Shown here: positions 1 through 8,575 of the stretch, piece by piece | How positions within the stretch are numbered: position 1 is the stretch's first letter | Layout of the letters: every line of letters starts with the position of its first letter | Assembly: GCA_900321275.1 (NCBI GenBank) | Contig: ONVI01000002.1 | Coordinates: forward strand, 1-64,000 | DNA from: an uncultured Eubacteriales bacterium | Lineage (GTDB): Bacteria; Bacillota; Clostridia; Oscillospirales; Oscillospiraceae | DNA length: 64,000 bases | Direction of reading: 5' to 3' | The notes under the pieces: model-generated | What the model was told of the DNA's origin: nothing | The model's input: only the letters and a program-made list of their open reading frames with translations | Databases searched by the model: none | Made by a program: the position numbers and the translations under genes

Positions 1-1823
1 AAGCCGCCCGGCGGGAGCAGCACACCGCCGTAATCCACATGCTCCCCGGTCAGCAGATCCTTGAAGTCGCCGGGGGTGTTGACGGGGGCCCAGCGCTCAC
101 CCTCGGAGAAGTTGAAGAAGGCGGCCAGCTTCTCGCCCTTATAATAACGTCCGATGCCGAGCAGACCGTCGTCCCCGGTCAGCAGGAGCCAGGTATCGGC
201 CCCGGCATTGAAGACCCGGTGGGCCGAGCGCAGCTTTTCCAGAAAGACAATGGAGGAGAAGAGCTTGCCCTCCACACTCTCGGGATCGTTCCTCTTTTCG
301 GCCGCTGACCAGTTCATTTTCCCGCGGTGCAGATAGCGGCTGTCATCGGCCTTGTTGGGATCGTCATGGTAGCTGTAGTCGTTTTGCTGCCCGATCTCAT
401 CGCCCGAGTACAGCACGGGGATGCCGCTGAGCGTGAACATATAGGCGTGCAGCATGATATCCAGCCGCGTCGCCCATTCGATCTTGCCGTGGTTATGCTC
501 ATAGCGTCCGGTCTCCAGACCGCAGAGGGAGGCAGTGGTACCGCAGAGGCGCGCGTCGCGGAGACGGGGATCGTTGTTGTACAGCTCGCCTCTTGCGGGG
601 CTGCCCCACCATGCGCCGGTGAGATAGTCGTTGAGGAAGCGTTTGTGCTCGCCCTCCTCGGCGCCGAAGCGGCGGAGATAATCATAATCGAGACCCCAGC
701 CAATATCGTCATGGCAGCGCAGATAGTTGAGGAAGGTATACTCCCGCGGCAGGGCGAAGACCTGACTCAGCTGGTGCTGCAAAAGGCGCACATCCTTGGT
801 GGCCACGGTATGCCAGGTGCTGGCCATGGTGGTGACGTTGTAGAGCAGATGGCACTCCGGCTTTTCGACGCTGCCGAAGTAGGGCACGACCTTGCTCGGC
901 TCCATGACGACCTCGCCCAGCAGCAGGCAGGAGGGGCAGACAATCTCGCAGACCATGCGCATGATGCGCACCAGCGAGTGTACCTGTGGCAGGTTGCGGC
1001 AGTTGGTGCCGAGCTGCTTCCAGATATAGGGTACCGCGTCAAGACGGATAATGTCCACGCCCTGATTGCAGAGGAAGAGCATGTTCTCCGTCATGTCGTT
1101 GAAGACGGTGGGGTTTGCGTAGTTGAGATCCCACTGATAGGGATAGAAGGTGGTCATGACGACCTTATTGGCCTCCGGGCACCAGCTGAAGTTGCCGGGC
1201 GCGGTGGTCGGGAAAACCTGGGGCACGGTTCTTTCAAACTCGCGGGGGATGTCCCAGTTGTCGTAGAAGAAATAGCGATCCTGAAATTCCTTTTCACCCG
1301 CGCGGGCGCGCCTGGCCCACTCGTGATCCTCGCTTGTATGGTTCATGACGAAGTCGAGGCAGACCGCGATGTCGCGCTTGTGGCAGTCGGAAGCGAGGGC
1401 GGCCAGATCCTCCATTGTGCCGAGGGAGGGCTGCACTTTGCGGAAGTCCGACACGGCATAACCGCCGTCGCTGCGTCCGACGGGGCTTTCCAGCAGGGGC
1501 ATCAGATGCAGGTAGTTGACGCCGCAGTCCTCTAAGTAGTCCAGTTTCCCCCGCACGCCCTGGAGCGTGCCCGCGAAGCAGTCGACATACATCAGCATGC
1601 CGACCAGGCTGTTGCCCTTGTACCAGTCCGGATCCTTCAGTCTGCGGCAGTCAAGCGCGCGGAGCTCCTCGCTTCTTGCTTCATAAGACCGCAGCAGCAT
1701 CTCAAGAAAATATTCAAAAGCCTTATCGTCGCCGTGATACAGTTCCATAAAGAGCCAGCGAAGTTCCTCCTCATGCCGTTCGAAGCGGGTACGGAACTCT
1801 TTTGGCCACCCCTGTCTATCCAT
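1..1823 (-). CDS. Amylosucrase-like GH13 enzyme (C-terminus cut by window edge)
   Basis: Glycoside hydrolase family 13 protein that closely follows the Neisseria amylosucrase pattern; such enzymes split sucrose, polymerise the glucose into alpha-1,4-glucan and release fructose. The GH13 catalytic triad is visible: Asp in LRLDAV (about residue 262), Glu in LLGEVV (about 304) and Asp in CHDDIGW (about 371), with spacing close to that of the Neisseria enzyme. SDGGYAVS and KADDSRYLHR, the latter with the Arg region of the sucrose pocket, are also conserved. The ATG at 1823 has GGAGG 7 nt upstream. 607 codons are present and about 30 C-terminal residues are missing. Sucrose hydrolase or a related GH13_4 specificity cannot be excluded. 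Confidence 0.85.
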   Translation of the reverse strand, partial: MDRQGWPKEFRTRFERHEEELRWLFMELYHGDDKAFEYFLEMLLRSYEARSEELRALDCRRLKDPDWYKGNSLVGMLMYVDCFAGTLQGVRGKLDYLEDCGVNYLHLMPLLESPVGRSDGGYAVSDFRKVQPSLGTMEDLAALASDCHKRDIAVCLDFVMNHTSEDHEWARRARAGEKEFQDRYFFYDNWDIPREFERTVPQVFPTTAPGNFSWCPEANKVVMTTFYPYQWDLNYANPTVFNDMTENMLFLCNQGVDIIRLDAVPYIWKQLGTNCRNLPQVHSLVRIMRMVCEIVCPSCLLLGEVVMEPSKVVPYFGSVEKPECHLLYNVTTMASTWHTVATKDVRLLQHQLSQVFALPREYTFLNYLRCHDDIGWGLDYDYLRRFGAEEGEHKRFLNDYLTGAWWGSPARGELYNNDPRLRDARLCGTTASLCGLETGRYEHNHGKIEWATRLDIMLHAYMFTLSGIPVLYSGDEIGQQNDYSYHDDPNKADDSRYLHRGKMNWSAAEKRNDPESVEGKLFSSIVFLEKLRSAHRVFNAGADTWLLLTGDDGLLGIGRYYKGEKLAAFFNFSEGERWAPVNTPGDFKDLLTGEHVDYGGVLLPPGG

Positions 1824-2189
1824 GGCAGTTCCTCCGATCCTGTTAATTCACCGTTCAGGGTGCTTCTATAATATCGTTTATTGTCGGCGCTGTCAACGAT
1901 AATCCAATCTGCAGGCGCACGAAATAAAGACTGCCGGAATCGTGGAAATAATAAAGCAAAAATTAAAACTATTTAAACTTTAAATATTTGATTAACTGTG
2001 AGAAATGACAGTTTTTCAGAACATTATTCGTCGAAATCCCATGTTGAACGAGACGCAGGCCCCATGTTATTATAACTGTAAGAAAAAGTCCTGCGGCGCG
2101 GCCGAATCTGACAATAAACGGAGGGATGAAAGGGGAAACGTCAGGCGCGCGGCAGCTTAAGCAACGACAGTCCACAAAGGAGAAAAAAC
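1824..2189. other. Intergenic region of 366 bp between divergent genes
   Basis: It holds the amylosucrase promoter on the minus strand. A weak plus-strand candidate (TTGAAC at 2044, 18-nt spacer, TATTAT at 2068) could serve the small gene at 2190. The left half is AT-rich compared with the genes around it. I see no gene, RNA or repeat in it. Confidence 0.5.
1868..1896 (-). promoter_or_regulatory. Sigma-A type promoter of the amylosucrase gene
   Basis: On the minus strand TTGACA (1896-1891), a 17-nt spacer and TATTAT (1873-1868) precede the amylosucrase start by about 45 nt. Confidence 0.7.
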
Positions 2190-2393
2190 ATGGAACGCCA
2201 GGAAGTGATCCGCGATCTCAGCGCAGAGATCGAGACGCTCACCCGGCTCCATATTCAGCACGGACTGCATCATACAAAGGGGTTTGCGATTCAAAAACGC
2301 AGGATTGAGAAGCTGATCCGGGATCATGAAGTCAACCTGAAGAAGGAGTTGGACCCGTTCGTTCTCTGCCTTTACCGACGCTATTTCAAATAA
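2190..2393 (+). CDS. Small basic protein, unknown (67 aa)
   Basis: Hypothetical 67-residue protein that I do not recognise. It has many charged residues (Glu/Arg/Lys/His), no cysteine pair and no membrane segment, and looks largely helical. A clear AGGAG lies 8 nt before the ATG and a strong hairpin follows the stop, so it appears to be a monocistronic, truly expressed gene. Its ATG sits in the spacer between divergent and convergent neighbours with no functional link to them. Function unknown. Confidence 0.6.
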   Translation: MERQEVIRDLSAEIETLTRLHIQHGLHHTKGFAIQKRRIEKLIRDHEVNLKKELDPFVLCLYRRYFK

Positions 2394-2402
2394 ACGCAAG
2401 CG

Positions 2403-2442
2403 AAAACCGGGGCTGCAGATTTTTGCAGTCCCGGTTTTCGTT
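2403..2442. terminator. Bidirectional intrinsic terminator
   Basis: A 15-bp stem (2403-2417 with 2424-2438, one G-U pair) is flanked by an A-run on the left and a T-rich tract on the right. It can end both the 67-aa gene and the convergent zinc-ribbon gene. Confidence 0.8.
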
Positions 2443-2452
2443 TAACCCGCGC

Positions 2453-2629
2453 TTATTTCTTGACGATTGCTTTGCATCTGGGGCAGATGTTGGTGTACCA
2501 GCCCTTCAGTCTGATCTCATAGCCGCAGGTAGGGCAGATGATATATTCGATATGTCCGCCGTGGCCGCCGGAAACATCATCCAGTCTGTCGTCGATCAGG
2601 CTTTCCGCGCTCTTCTTGATATCTTCCAT
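2453..2629 (-). CDS. Zinc-ribbon microprotein with leader-like GG motif (58 aa)
   Basis: Small protein read from the ATG at 2629, with GGAAAGGAAG as ribosome binding site. The N-terminal half is acidic and helical and ends in LDDVSGG, which resembles the double-glycine leader of peptides exported by peptidase-containing ABC transporters. The C-terminal half has two cysteine pairs (CPTCG about residue 32 and CPRC about residue 49) that form a rubredoxin-like zinc ribbon. No transporter or modification enzyme lies nearby, so the GG motif may be fortuitous. Function unknown. Confidence 0.6.
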   Translation of the reverse strand: MEDIKKSAESLIDDRLDDVSGGHGGHIEYIICPTCGYEIRLKGWYTNICPRCKAIVKK

Positions 2630-2781
2630 CGTTCTCTTCCTTTCCGTTTATTAAGGCTCCCGCCCCTTACAGGTGCGGGCCGGTCCCTTTTTACAGGAAC
2701 ATTATATATTACTCTCCGGCAATCTTTCAAGCACCCGCCGCGCGGTTTTATACTTTTTAAGATTCGCCGCCGGGAGTGCGG

Positions 2782-3588
2782 TCACTCCTCCATGGCATAG
2801 CTGATGTCGTCCAGTTCCGCATGGACATACTCCGCCCAGCTGTATTGGTTCATGTAGTCGCCCATGTAATGATACCTGGAATCCTGCTTTTTCTCAAGCC
2901 AGTCATAGAGGTCACACTCAATGCGATCCACAGCGATGGCGAGACTGCCCCGCTGCTTGAGGATGATCCCCGTGAGCCGCAGGCGGTTAAAGGTATTCTG
3001 CAGATCCTGCCGCAGATTGCTGAGGTAGGAGACCTTTTTCTCCGGATCGCCGTCGTCCTCCCAGAGATCCGCAATGATTTCGCCGTTGGTGGTCTGTGCG
3101 CCCCGGTTGTTGACCAGCACCGCCACCAGCTCTTTGGTGCGGGAATATTTGAAATCCACGGGCCTCCCGTCCACAAAGAGCTCAAAGTTGCCGAAGGTCT
3201 GCGCGAAGACGCGCTTGTGCTTCTTCTCCTGCTCCGGGTGCCGCAGTTCCTTCAGCTCACGCCTGAGCGCCGTTTTTTCATAGGGCTCCAGCAGATAGCC
3301 GCTTGCATGGACGGTCATGGCTTCATAGCCGTGCCGCCGCTTTTCCGACACGAAAATCAGATTCACCAACGGGTTCAGCTCCACAAGATAGCGGCCCAGA
3401 TCCAGGCCGCCCAGCTCCGGCGTCTCTACGCGGAGGATGGCAATGTCGATTTCCGCTTTTCTGGCCACACCCAATGCCTCAAGGCTGCTGCCGCTGCACA
3501 GAAGCTCAGCCTCGGGCTGCAGCTCGCCGACAAGGGCGGCCGTCTCTTCCAGCGCCTGTGCCCTGTTGTCTACCGCAAGAATCCTCAT
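2782..3588 (-). CDS. Degenerate response regulator with SARP-like winged helix
   Basis: 268-residue protein with an N-terminal receiver-like domain (about 1-120) and a C-terminal OmpR/SARP-type winged-helix DNA-binding domain (about 130-230: FGNFELFVDGRP, then the recognition part near NLRQDL). The receiver lacks the usual phosphoacceptor: where the family has an aspartate followed by xMP, this protein reads ILRVETPELGG, and the acidic pair near the N-terminus is DN. It is therefore probably not phosphorylated. The start overlaps the stop of the upstream gene by 4 nt, so the two are translationally coupled. No histidine kinase is near. Confidence 0.75.
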   Translation of the reverse strand: MRILAVDNRAQALEETAALVGELQPEAELLCSGSSLEALGVARKAEIDIAILRVETPELGGLDLGRYLVELNPLVNLIFVSEKRRHGYEAMTVHASGYLLEPYEKTALRRELKELRHPEQEKKHKRVFAQTFGNFELFVDGRPVDFKYSRTKELVAVLVNNRGAQTTNGEIIADLWEDDGDPEKKVSYLSNLRQDLQNTFNRLRLTGIILKQRGSLAIAVDRIECDLYDWLEKKQDSRYHYMGDYMNQYSWAEYVHAELDDISYAMEE

Positions 3589-4076
3589 CCGAGATCCCCT
3601 CCGCCCTGAACGACGCGCACATGCTGTCTGCGCCGCTGCGCCCTTGTCATTTCAAGGGGGTTCAGCTCTCCGACAAGCAGCATGTCCCCGCCGTTGACAG
3701 CCGCGTCCCTGAGGGGGCCGGCGTTCAGATCGGCGATCACCAGCGCGGCGAAACGGTCATAGTTGTCCTCGTCAATGACTGGAAAATGGTGCTGCATCCG
3801 ATACCAGTGCCGGGGATCATACCCCATGGCGCCGATATGCAGGCGGTCGGCGGTCGCCTCCACCTCGTCGGGCCCGGCGGGCTGTCCGGGGGCGGCGTCC
3901 ATGTCCTCACAGAACAGCATGGCGTACGCCCTGAGAATCTGGTCTCGGACCGTGCCGCGTCCCGCTTTCCCGCTCGGGGTGTTCATGATTTTGTAATAGT
4001 AGTCCTGCGCTTCCTCAGAATCATCAAAATGCACGATGGCCTCGTAAAAGGCTCTGTCAATCAATGTGTGCGGCAT
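3585..4076 (-). CDS. Unknown protein coupled to the atypical regulator (163 aa)
   Basis: I chose the ATG at 4076 because GGGAGAGG lies 6 nt upstream; a longer reading from 4238 has no such site. The protein is acidic with a helical N-terminal two-thirds (YYYKIMN near residue 27, HWYRMQHHFPV near residue 95) and ends in a basic Arg/Gln-rich stretch and a glycine run. I do not recognise the family. Its stop overlaps the start of the atypical response regulator by 4 nt, which suggests a shared regulatory job, possibly as partner or sensor, but this is inference. Confidence 0.6.
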   Translation of the reverse strand: MPHTLIDRAFYEAIVHFDDSEEAQDYYYKIMNTPSGKAGRGTVRDQILRAYAMLFCEDMDAAPGQPAGPDEVEATADRLHIGAMGYDPRHWYRMQHHFPVIDEDNYDRFAALVIADLNAGPLRDAAVNGGDMLLVGELNPLEMTRAQRRRQHVRVVQGGGDLG

Positions 4077-4255
4077 AGCATCCTCTCCCTTTTGCTTTTC
4101 TGCCGTTAGTTTACCAAATGCGGCCAATTCTTGCAACAGGCTGTGAAAAAAACTTTTGCCGGATGAGAATGACTTGCATTTCCCCTGTGCTTCTTTGGAA
4201 TCCACTCTCTGCTCCCGCTTTCGTTTTGTGTAAAACACAAGTTGTTTTCAAGCAG

Positions 4256-4284
4256 TTGAACTGCACGGGGGACTGTGATATAAT
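4256..4284 (+). promoter_or_regulatory. Promoter of the metallophosphoesterase operon
   Basis: TTGAAC (4256-4261), 17-nt spacer, TATAAT (4279-4284), about 95 nt ahead of the coding start. Confidence 0.7.
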
Positions 4285-4378
4285 AAACAAACTGCCTGTA
4301 TTACAGGGCATGTGAAGAATCCGAGGTGTTTTGCAGTTGTCCCGACAACGTGGTTTTTTCAAAGAAAGGGAGCTTCTT

Positions 4379-5476
4379 ATGTGGCTCATGATTATGCTGA
4401 TTCTCCTGGGGCTGGCGCTGCTGGCTGTGTATTATCTGCTGACGCGCTTCCACCGCTTCTCCTTTGTGCAGGAACTTGCCGCCGGGCACCGTGCGCTGTC
4501 CTGGCTCGTGGCTTTTCTGCCGCTTGCGCTGCTGGGGCTCTTTGCGGCAAAAAACGTGACGACGCTCATCGTCGTGCTGCTGCACCTGACCGCGGGCTTC
4601 CTGCTGTGCGGCCTGATCGCGTCTCTGACCAAAAGGCTTGCGGGAGTTGAAATCCCGTATGATATACAGGGCGCGGCCGCGATTGTTCTCACGGCGGTCT
4701 ACCTCTCTGCGGGCTGGTATATGGCGCACCACGTTTTTGAAACCGATTATCGCTTTGAGACGGGCAAGCCCCTCAGGCAGGACTTTCGCATCGCGGCTCT
4801 TGCGGACTCCCATCTCGGTGTCACCCTCGACGGCGAGGCTTTTGCCCGCGAGATGCGGCGCATCCAGGAGCTTCAGCCGGACGCGGTGGTGATCGTGGGC
4901 GACTTCGTGGACGACAGCAGCAAGGCGGAGGATATGATCGCCGCCTGCAAAGCGCTCGGCGAGCTGAACACCGCATACGGCGTTTTCTATGTCTACGGCA
5001 ATCACGACAAGGGCTATTATCACAACCGGGATTTCAGCCCTGCCCAGCTGCGGGAGAATCTGGAAAACAACGGCGTCGTCATTCTGGAGGATGAGAGCGT
5101 CCTGCTGGGCGACAGCCTAGTTCTCATCGGCCGCAAGGATCGCTCCGACCCGACCCGAAAGAATATGGCGGAGCTGGCGGCCGGGCTTGATCCGGACAAG
5201 GTCTCGGTGGTTCTGGATCACCAGCCCAACGACTATGACGCACAGGCCGCGGCGGGCGTCGATTTTGTCCTGTCCGGCCATACCCACGGCGGACACATTT
5301 TCCCCGCGGGAATCATCGGCCTGCTCATGGGCGCGAACGACGCAAACTATGGCGTCGAGCGCCGGGGAAACACCACCTTTGTGGTCACCTCCGGCATCTC
5401 CGGCTGGGCCATCCCCTTTAAGACCGGCGCAAAGTCCGAATTTGTGATAATGGATATCGCCGCACCCCGAAGCTGA
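4379..5476 (+). CDS. Membrane-anchored metallophosphoesterase (YkuE-like)
   Basis: Calcineurin-like phosphoesterase with about three N-terminal transmembrane segments (residues 1-105) and a C-terminal metal-dependent catalytic domain. The family's motifs occur in order: ADSHLG, GDFVDD, GNHD, DHQP and GHTHGGH. The last block supplies the final metal-binding histidines. Relatives include UDP-diacylglucosamine hydrolase-like and YkuE-type enzymes; the substrate is not known. The ATG at 4379 follows GGGAG at a good distance, whereas an earlier in-frame ATG at 4331 has none. The next gene begins 15 nt after the stop and is likely co-transcribed. Confidence 0.85.
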   Translation: MWLMIMLILLGLALLAVYYLLTRFHRFSFVQELAAGHRALSWLVAFLPLALLGLFAAKNVTTLIVVLLHLTAGFLLCGLIASLTKRLAGVEIPYDIQGAAAIVLTAVYLSAGWYMAHHVFETDYRFETGKPLRQDFRIAALADSHLGVTLDGEAFAREMRRIQELQPDAVVIVGDFVDDSSKAEDMIAACKALGELNTAYGVFYVYGNHDKGYYHNRDFSPAQLRENLENNGVVILEDESVLLGDSLVLIGRKDRSDPTRKNMAELAAGLDPDKVSVVLDHQPNDYDAQAAAGVDFVLSGHTHGGHIFPAGIIGLLMGANDANYGVERRGNTTFVVTSGISGWAIPFKTGAKSEFVIMDIAAPRS

Positions 5477-5491
5477 AGGAGGAAACATTTT

Positions 5492-7372
5492 TTGAAAATC
5501 AAGACCGAAAAACAAAATGCTCTGAGCTGGACGTTAAGCCCGGAAGGCAGACTGGATGTTGACGGCGCCGAAGCGGTTCATGCAGCCCTCGCCGCGATCC
5601 CGGACAGCGCGGAGCGCATCATAATAGACTGCGGCGAACTGGAATACGCCTCCCTTGCCGGACTGCGCGAGCTGCTGATTGCCCGCCGCCGCTTCTCAGA
5701 CGGGGTTATGCGCCTTGAAAATGTGCGCCCCCGCGTGATGGAGGCACTGGAGACCACCGGCTTCCGGGACTTCTTTGAGATCACCGGGGCGGAGGAAAAA
5801 CCGGTCTATATGCGCCTCAGCTTCCGGGAGTTCCTGAACCATAAACGCTGCGAGACGGGCGAGCGTGTCGCTATCGTCACTGACGCGGGCAGCCACACCT
5901 GGCGGGAGATCGACGCCTGCGCAGAGGTCATCGCGTCGGATCTGGCAAAGCGCGGCGTACGGCGGGGGAGCCATGTCGCCATCTGCGGCAGGAACAGCAT
6001 CAACTGGGTCTATGCCTTTTTCGCCGTCCAGAAGCTCGGCGCGGTGGCGGCGCTCATCAATCCCTCCCTCAAGGCCAATGAGATCGCGGCTGTCGCCTGC
6101 GGCGGGGACGCGGACTTCCTCTGCTGCGGCGAGATCGTGGAAATGAAGGATGAGGCTGCCTTCCTCTCACAGATCGAGAGCGCCTCCGGCGGTCGGCTCA
6201 GGGAGTTTTATTCTATCCGAAGCACGATCGACTTTTGCGCACGGACAGGTGAGCGGGTCTGCTATCCCGTCGAGCCCGTTGAGGCGGACGATCCCGCCGT
6301 CATGATTTTCACCTCCGGCTACACCGGAACCCCGAAGGGGGTGCTGCTGTCGTCCTACGGCGTGCTCAACGCTTCCCGCGGCAGCGCGGAAAACCAGCGC
6401 CTGACGGACACGGACAAGATCTGCCTGATTCTGCCCATGTTCCATATCTTCGGCTTGGTCGCGGGTCTCGTCGCCGGGGCCTGCGCAAACGCGGTGCTGT
6501 ATATCCCGAAGGATATCCGCACGGACACGATCCTGGAACTCATCCGCCGCGAGCGCTGCACGGTCTTCCACTCGGTACCCGCGATGCTGGTCGCGCTGAT
6601 CAACAATAAGAACTTCACGCCTGAGAAGCTTGAAAGTCTCCGCTGCACCATCATCTCCGCCGCCGCGGCGACACGCGCGCAGATGGAGCGCTTCCAGGCC
6701 GCCATGCCGAACAACCATTTTCTCTCTTCTTACGGTCTGAGCGAGATGGCCCCTGTCAGCATCACCGAGTACGGGGACACGGACGAGCATGTGATGTTCA
6801 CGGTCGGCAAGCCCTGGCCGGATATCGAGTTGAAAATCATCGACCGCGATACCGGGGCGGAGCTCCCGGCCGGTGCCGACGGCGAGATCCTGGTGCGGGG
6901 CTTCAGCCTTATGGGCGGTTATTACCGCATCGGGATCGAGGATCAGGCCATCGACGCGGAGGGCTGGCTGCATACCGGTGACCGCGGCCTTCTGGACGGC
7001 GAGGGTTACCTGCGCCTGCTCGGGCGCTACAAGGAACTCATCATCCGCGGCGGTGAGAACGTCATGCCCGGCGAGATCGAGTACGCCCTGACGGAGCTGG
7101 ACACGGTCGCCAACGTCAAGGTCGTGGGCGTGCCGAGTGAGTTCTTCGGCGAGGAGGTCTGCGCCTGCGTGATATGCAAACCCGGCGCTGTTTTCGATGA
7201 AGCGGAAGCCCGCACGGCGCTCGCGGCGCGTCTTGCGCGATACAAGGTGCCGTCCTTCTTCTTGGTATTTAAGGAGCTTCCGCTTCTCGGCAGCGGCAAA
7301 ATCGACATCGCGGCGCTGAAAAAGGACGCGGCCGAGCGCATCCGGGTACTTCAGAAAGAGAGCAAAGACTGA
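5492..7372 (+). CDS. STAS domain fused to an AMP-forming acyl-CoA synthetase-like enzyme
   Basis: 626 residues. Residues about 1-105 form a STAS (anti-sigma-factor-antagonist-like) domain; its usual phosphoserine position reads ASLAGLREL, so it lacks the serine that SpoIIAA-type proteins use. Residues about 110-626 are an adenylate-forming ligase: P-loop TSGYTGTPKG, YGLSEM, HTGDRG, GRYKELIIRGGE and the catalytic Lys in GSGKID. It should activate a carboxylic acid as acyl-adenylate and pass it to CoA; the acid is unknown. Translation starts at TTG 5492 with GGAGG 9 nt before. It is co-directional with the phosphoesterase and the exporter. Confidence 0.85.
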   Translation: MKIKTEKQNALSWTLSPEGRLDVDGAEAVHAALAAIPDSAERIIIDCGELEYASLAGLRELLIARRRFSDGVMRLENVRPRVMEALETTGFRDFFEITGAEEKPVYMRLSFREFLNHKRCETGERVAIVTDAGSHTWREIDACAEVIASDLAKRGVRRGSHVAICGRNSINWVYAFFAVQKLGAVAALINPSLKANEIAAVACGGDADFLCCGEIVEMKDEAAFLSQIESASGGRLREFYSIRSTIDFCARTGERVCYPVEPVEADDPAVMIFTSGYTGTPKGVLLSSYGVLNASRGSAENQRLTDTDKICLILPMFHIFGLVAGLVAGACANAVLYIPKDIRTDTILELIRRERCTVFHSVPAMLVALINNKNFTPEKLESLRCTIISAAAATRAQMERFQAAMPNNHFLSSYGLSEMAPVSITEYGDTDEHVMFTVGKPWPDIELKIIDRDTGAELPAGADGEILVRGFSLMGGYYRIGIEDQAIDAEGWLHTGDRGLLDGEGYLRLLGRYKELIIRGGENVMPGEIEYALTELDTVANVKVVGVPSEFFGEEVCACVICKPGAVFDEAEARTALAARLARYKVPSFFLVFKELPLLGSGKIDIAALKKDAAERIRVLQKESKD

Positions 7373-7375
7373 GGC

Positions 7376-8278
7376 ATGGACAGAAATCCCGTTGCCGCAA
7401 AAAAAGCGATTCTTGCCGCCATCGTGTGCCACACGTTCTGGGGCCTGAGCTTTATGGCCTCCCGCACGGCGCTGAATACCGCGCCGGTGCTCGTCCTGCT
7501 CAGCCACCGCTTTCTGATTGCTTTTCTGCTGATGTCGCTGCTGCTGCCCCTCGGCGTCGCCGAATTTCGGATGAAGGGAAAGTCCCTCCTGCCGCTCCTG
7601 CTTCTCGGTCTGTTTGAGCCGGTGATCTACTTTTTCGGCGAGCAGTACGGCATTCTCCACTCCACCACGATATTTTCCGGCGTCATGATCTCCATGATCC
7701 CCATTGCCGCGACGCTTGCGGCGGTGCCGGTTCTGGGGGAGAAGCCCACAGGCAGGCAGCTTTTCTACAGCCTCCTGTCTGTTGCCGGTGTGATCGGCAT
7801 CGGGCTTTTGAGCAACGGCGGCGGAAGGCTCGACTGGATCGGCGTCGCGGCGCTGCTGGTGGCGGTGTTCTCGGCCGTGGCCTATACGCTCTTAAATCGC
7901 GGTTTATCGGGCCGCTATACAGCGTTTGAGCGCACCTATGCCATGCTGGCGCAGGGCGCCGCGATCTTTACGCCTCTTGCGCTGCTCTCCCTGCGCGGGG
8001 ATCTGGCCGCCTATCTTCACCCGTTCACGGTGCGAAGCTATACGGTTTCCGTTCTGTTCCTTGCCGTGTGCTGCTCCGTCATCTGCTATTTTCTCTCCAG
8101 CTTCGTGCTGACGCGCCTGCCGGTGGCGCGGGCAACGGTTTTTGCCAATCTCACCACGGCGGTCTCCGTCTTCGCAGGCGCCGTCTTCCTGCGTGAGCCG
8201 TTTTCTGCCGCCGGTCTCCTGTGCTGCGCGCTGATCCTGCTGGGTATCTACGGCGTTCAGCGCAGTGCCCGGACGTAA
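7376..8278 (+). CDS. EamA/DMT-family transporter
   Basis: 300-residue integral membrane protein with about ten hydrophobic segments arranged as two EamA repeats, which is the drug/metabolite transporter fold. The first repeat begins with the typical WGLSFMASR stretch. Members export amino acids, nucleotides or other metabolites; the substrate cannot be told here. It starts 3 nt after the acyl-CoA synthetase-like gene, so it is translationally coupled to it and could move a product or substrate of that enzyme (inference). Confidence 0.85.
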   Translation: MDRNPVAAKKAILAAIVCHTFWGLSFMASRTALNTAPVLVLLSHRFLIAFLLMSLLLPLGVAEFRMKGKSLLPLLLLGLFEPVIYFFGEQYGILHSTTIFSGVMISMIPIAATLAAVPVLGEKPTGRQLFYSLLSVAGVIGIGLLSNGGGRLDWIGVAALLVAVFSAVAYTLLNRGLSGRYTAFERTYAMLAQGAAIFTPLALLSLRGDLAAYLHPFTVRSYTVSVLFLAVCCSVICYFLSSFVLTRLPVARATVFANLTTAVSVFAGAVFLREPFSAAGLLCCALILLGIYGVQRSART

Positions 8279-8448
8279 TACTATCCCCTAATAGGAATCT
8301 GACAGCCCTTTCGGCAGGAATCGTGCCATACTGCGTTGGCTTTCTTGACCATATATCTCCATTATGCTCTGCGAAAGCCGCCTTGTCTGGCGCAATTCAT
8401 GCTCGAAATGTCAAGTCAGCTTCCTATCAGGGAATAGTATAAAACCAG

Positions 8449-8480
8449 CCCACCAGAAAAAGCTTGCTTTTTCCGGTGGG
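8449..8480. terminator. Strong hairpin, likely terminator of the upstream operon
   Basis: A 15-bp stem (8449-8463 with 8466-8480, one mismatch) with an A/T-rich core. It overlaps the -35 region of the next promoter, so it may also shape that promoter. Confidence 0.55.
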
Positions 8481-8492
8481 GTGTGCTATGAT
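8464..8492 (+). promoter_or_regulatory. Promoter of the VUT transporter / SDR unit
   Basis: TTGCTT (8464-8469), 17-nt spacer, TATGAT (8487-8492) with a TG extended -10. The predicted transcript starts near 8499 and contains the candidate riboswitch below. Confidence 0.6.
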
Positions 8493-8526
8493 GCGTGGGC
8501 TTCGTCAAATCTGGGCGAAATACAGC

Positions 8527-8566
8527 AAGGTGTATCTTGGAAACCACCTTTCAAAAAAACAAGGAG
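8527..8566 (+). promoter_or_regulatory. Candidate preQ1 class I riboswitch over the ribosome binding site
   Basis: A small H-type pseudoknot can be drawn. Stem P1 is AAGGTG (8527-8532) with CACCTT (8545-8550). Loop bases CTTG (8536-8539) pair with CAAG (8560-8563) across an A-rich linker (8551-8559). The second helix covers the AAGGAG that serves the ATG at 8576. Size, A-rich tail and the ending ACAAGG match known translational preQ1-I aptamers, and the gene it controls is in a family that includes queuosine-precursor transporters. Not tested by covariance. Confidence 0.6.
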
Positions 8567-8575
8567 AATTGAATC

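Noticed and set aside
2126..2308. Overlapping plus-strand frame of 60 codons ahead of the 67-aa gene
   Set aside because: It overlaps the better supported gene in another frame and its composition is not protein-like.
6167..7660. Long antisense reading frame of 497 codons opposite the acyl-CoA synthetase-like gene
   Set aside because: It mirrors the codon pattern of the real gene on the plus strand, has no ribosome binding site and shows no domain. The same holds for long antisense frames at 17573-19105, 31034-32740, 43073-44953, 44670-46382 and 51016-53181.
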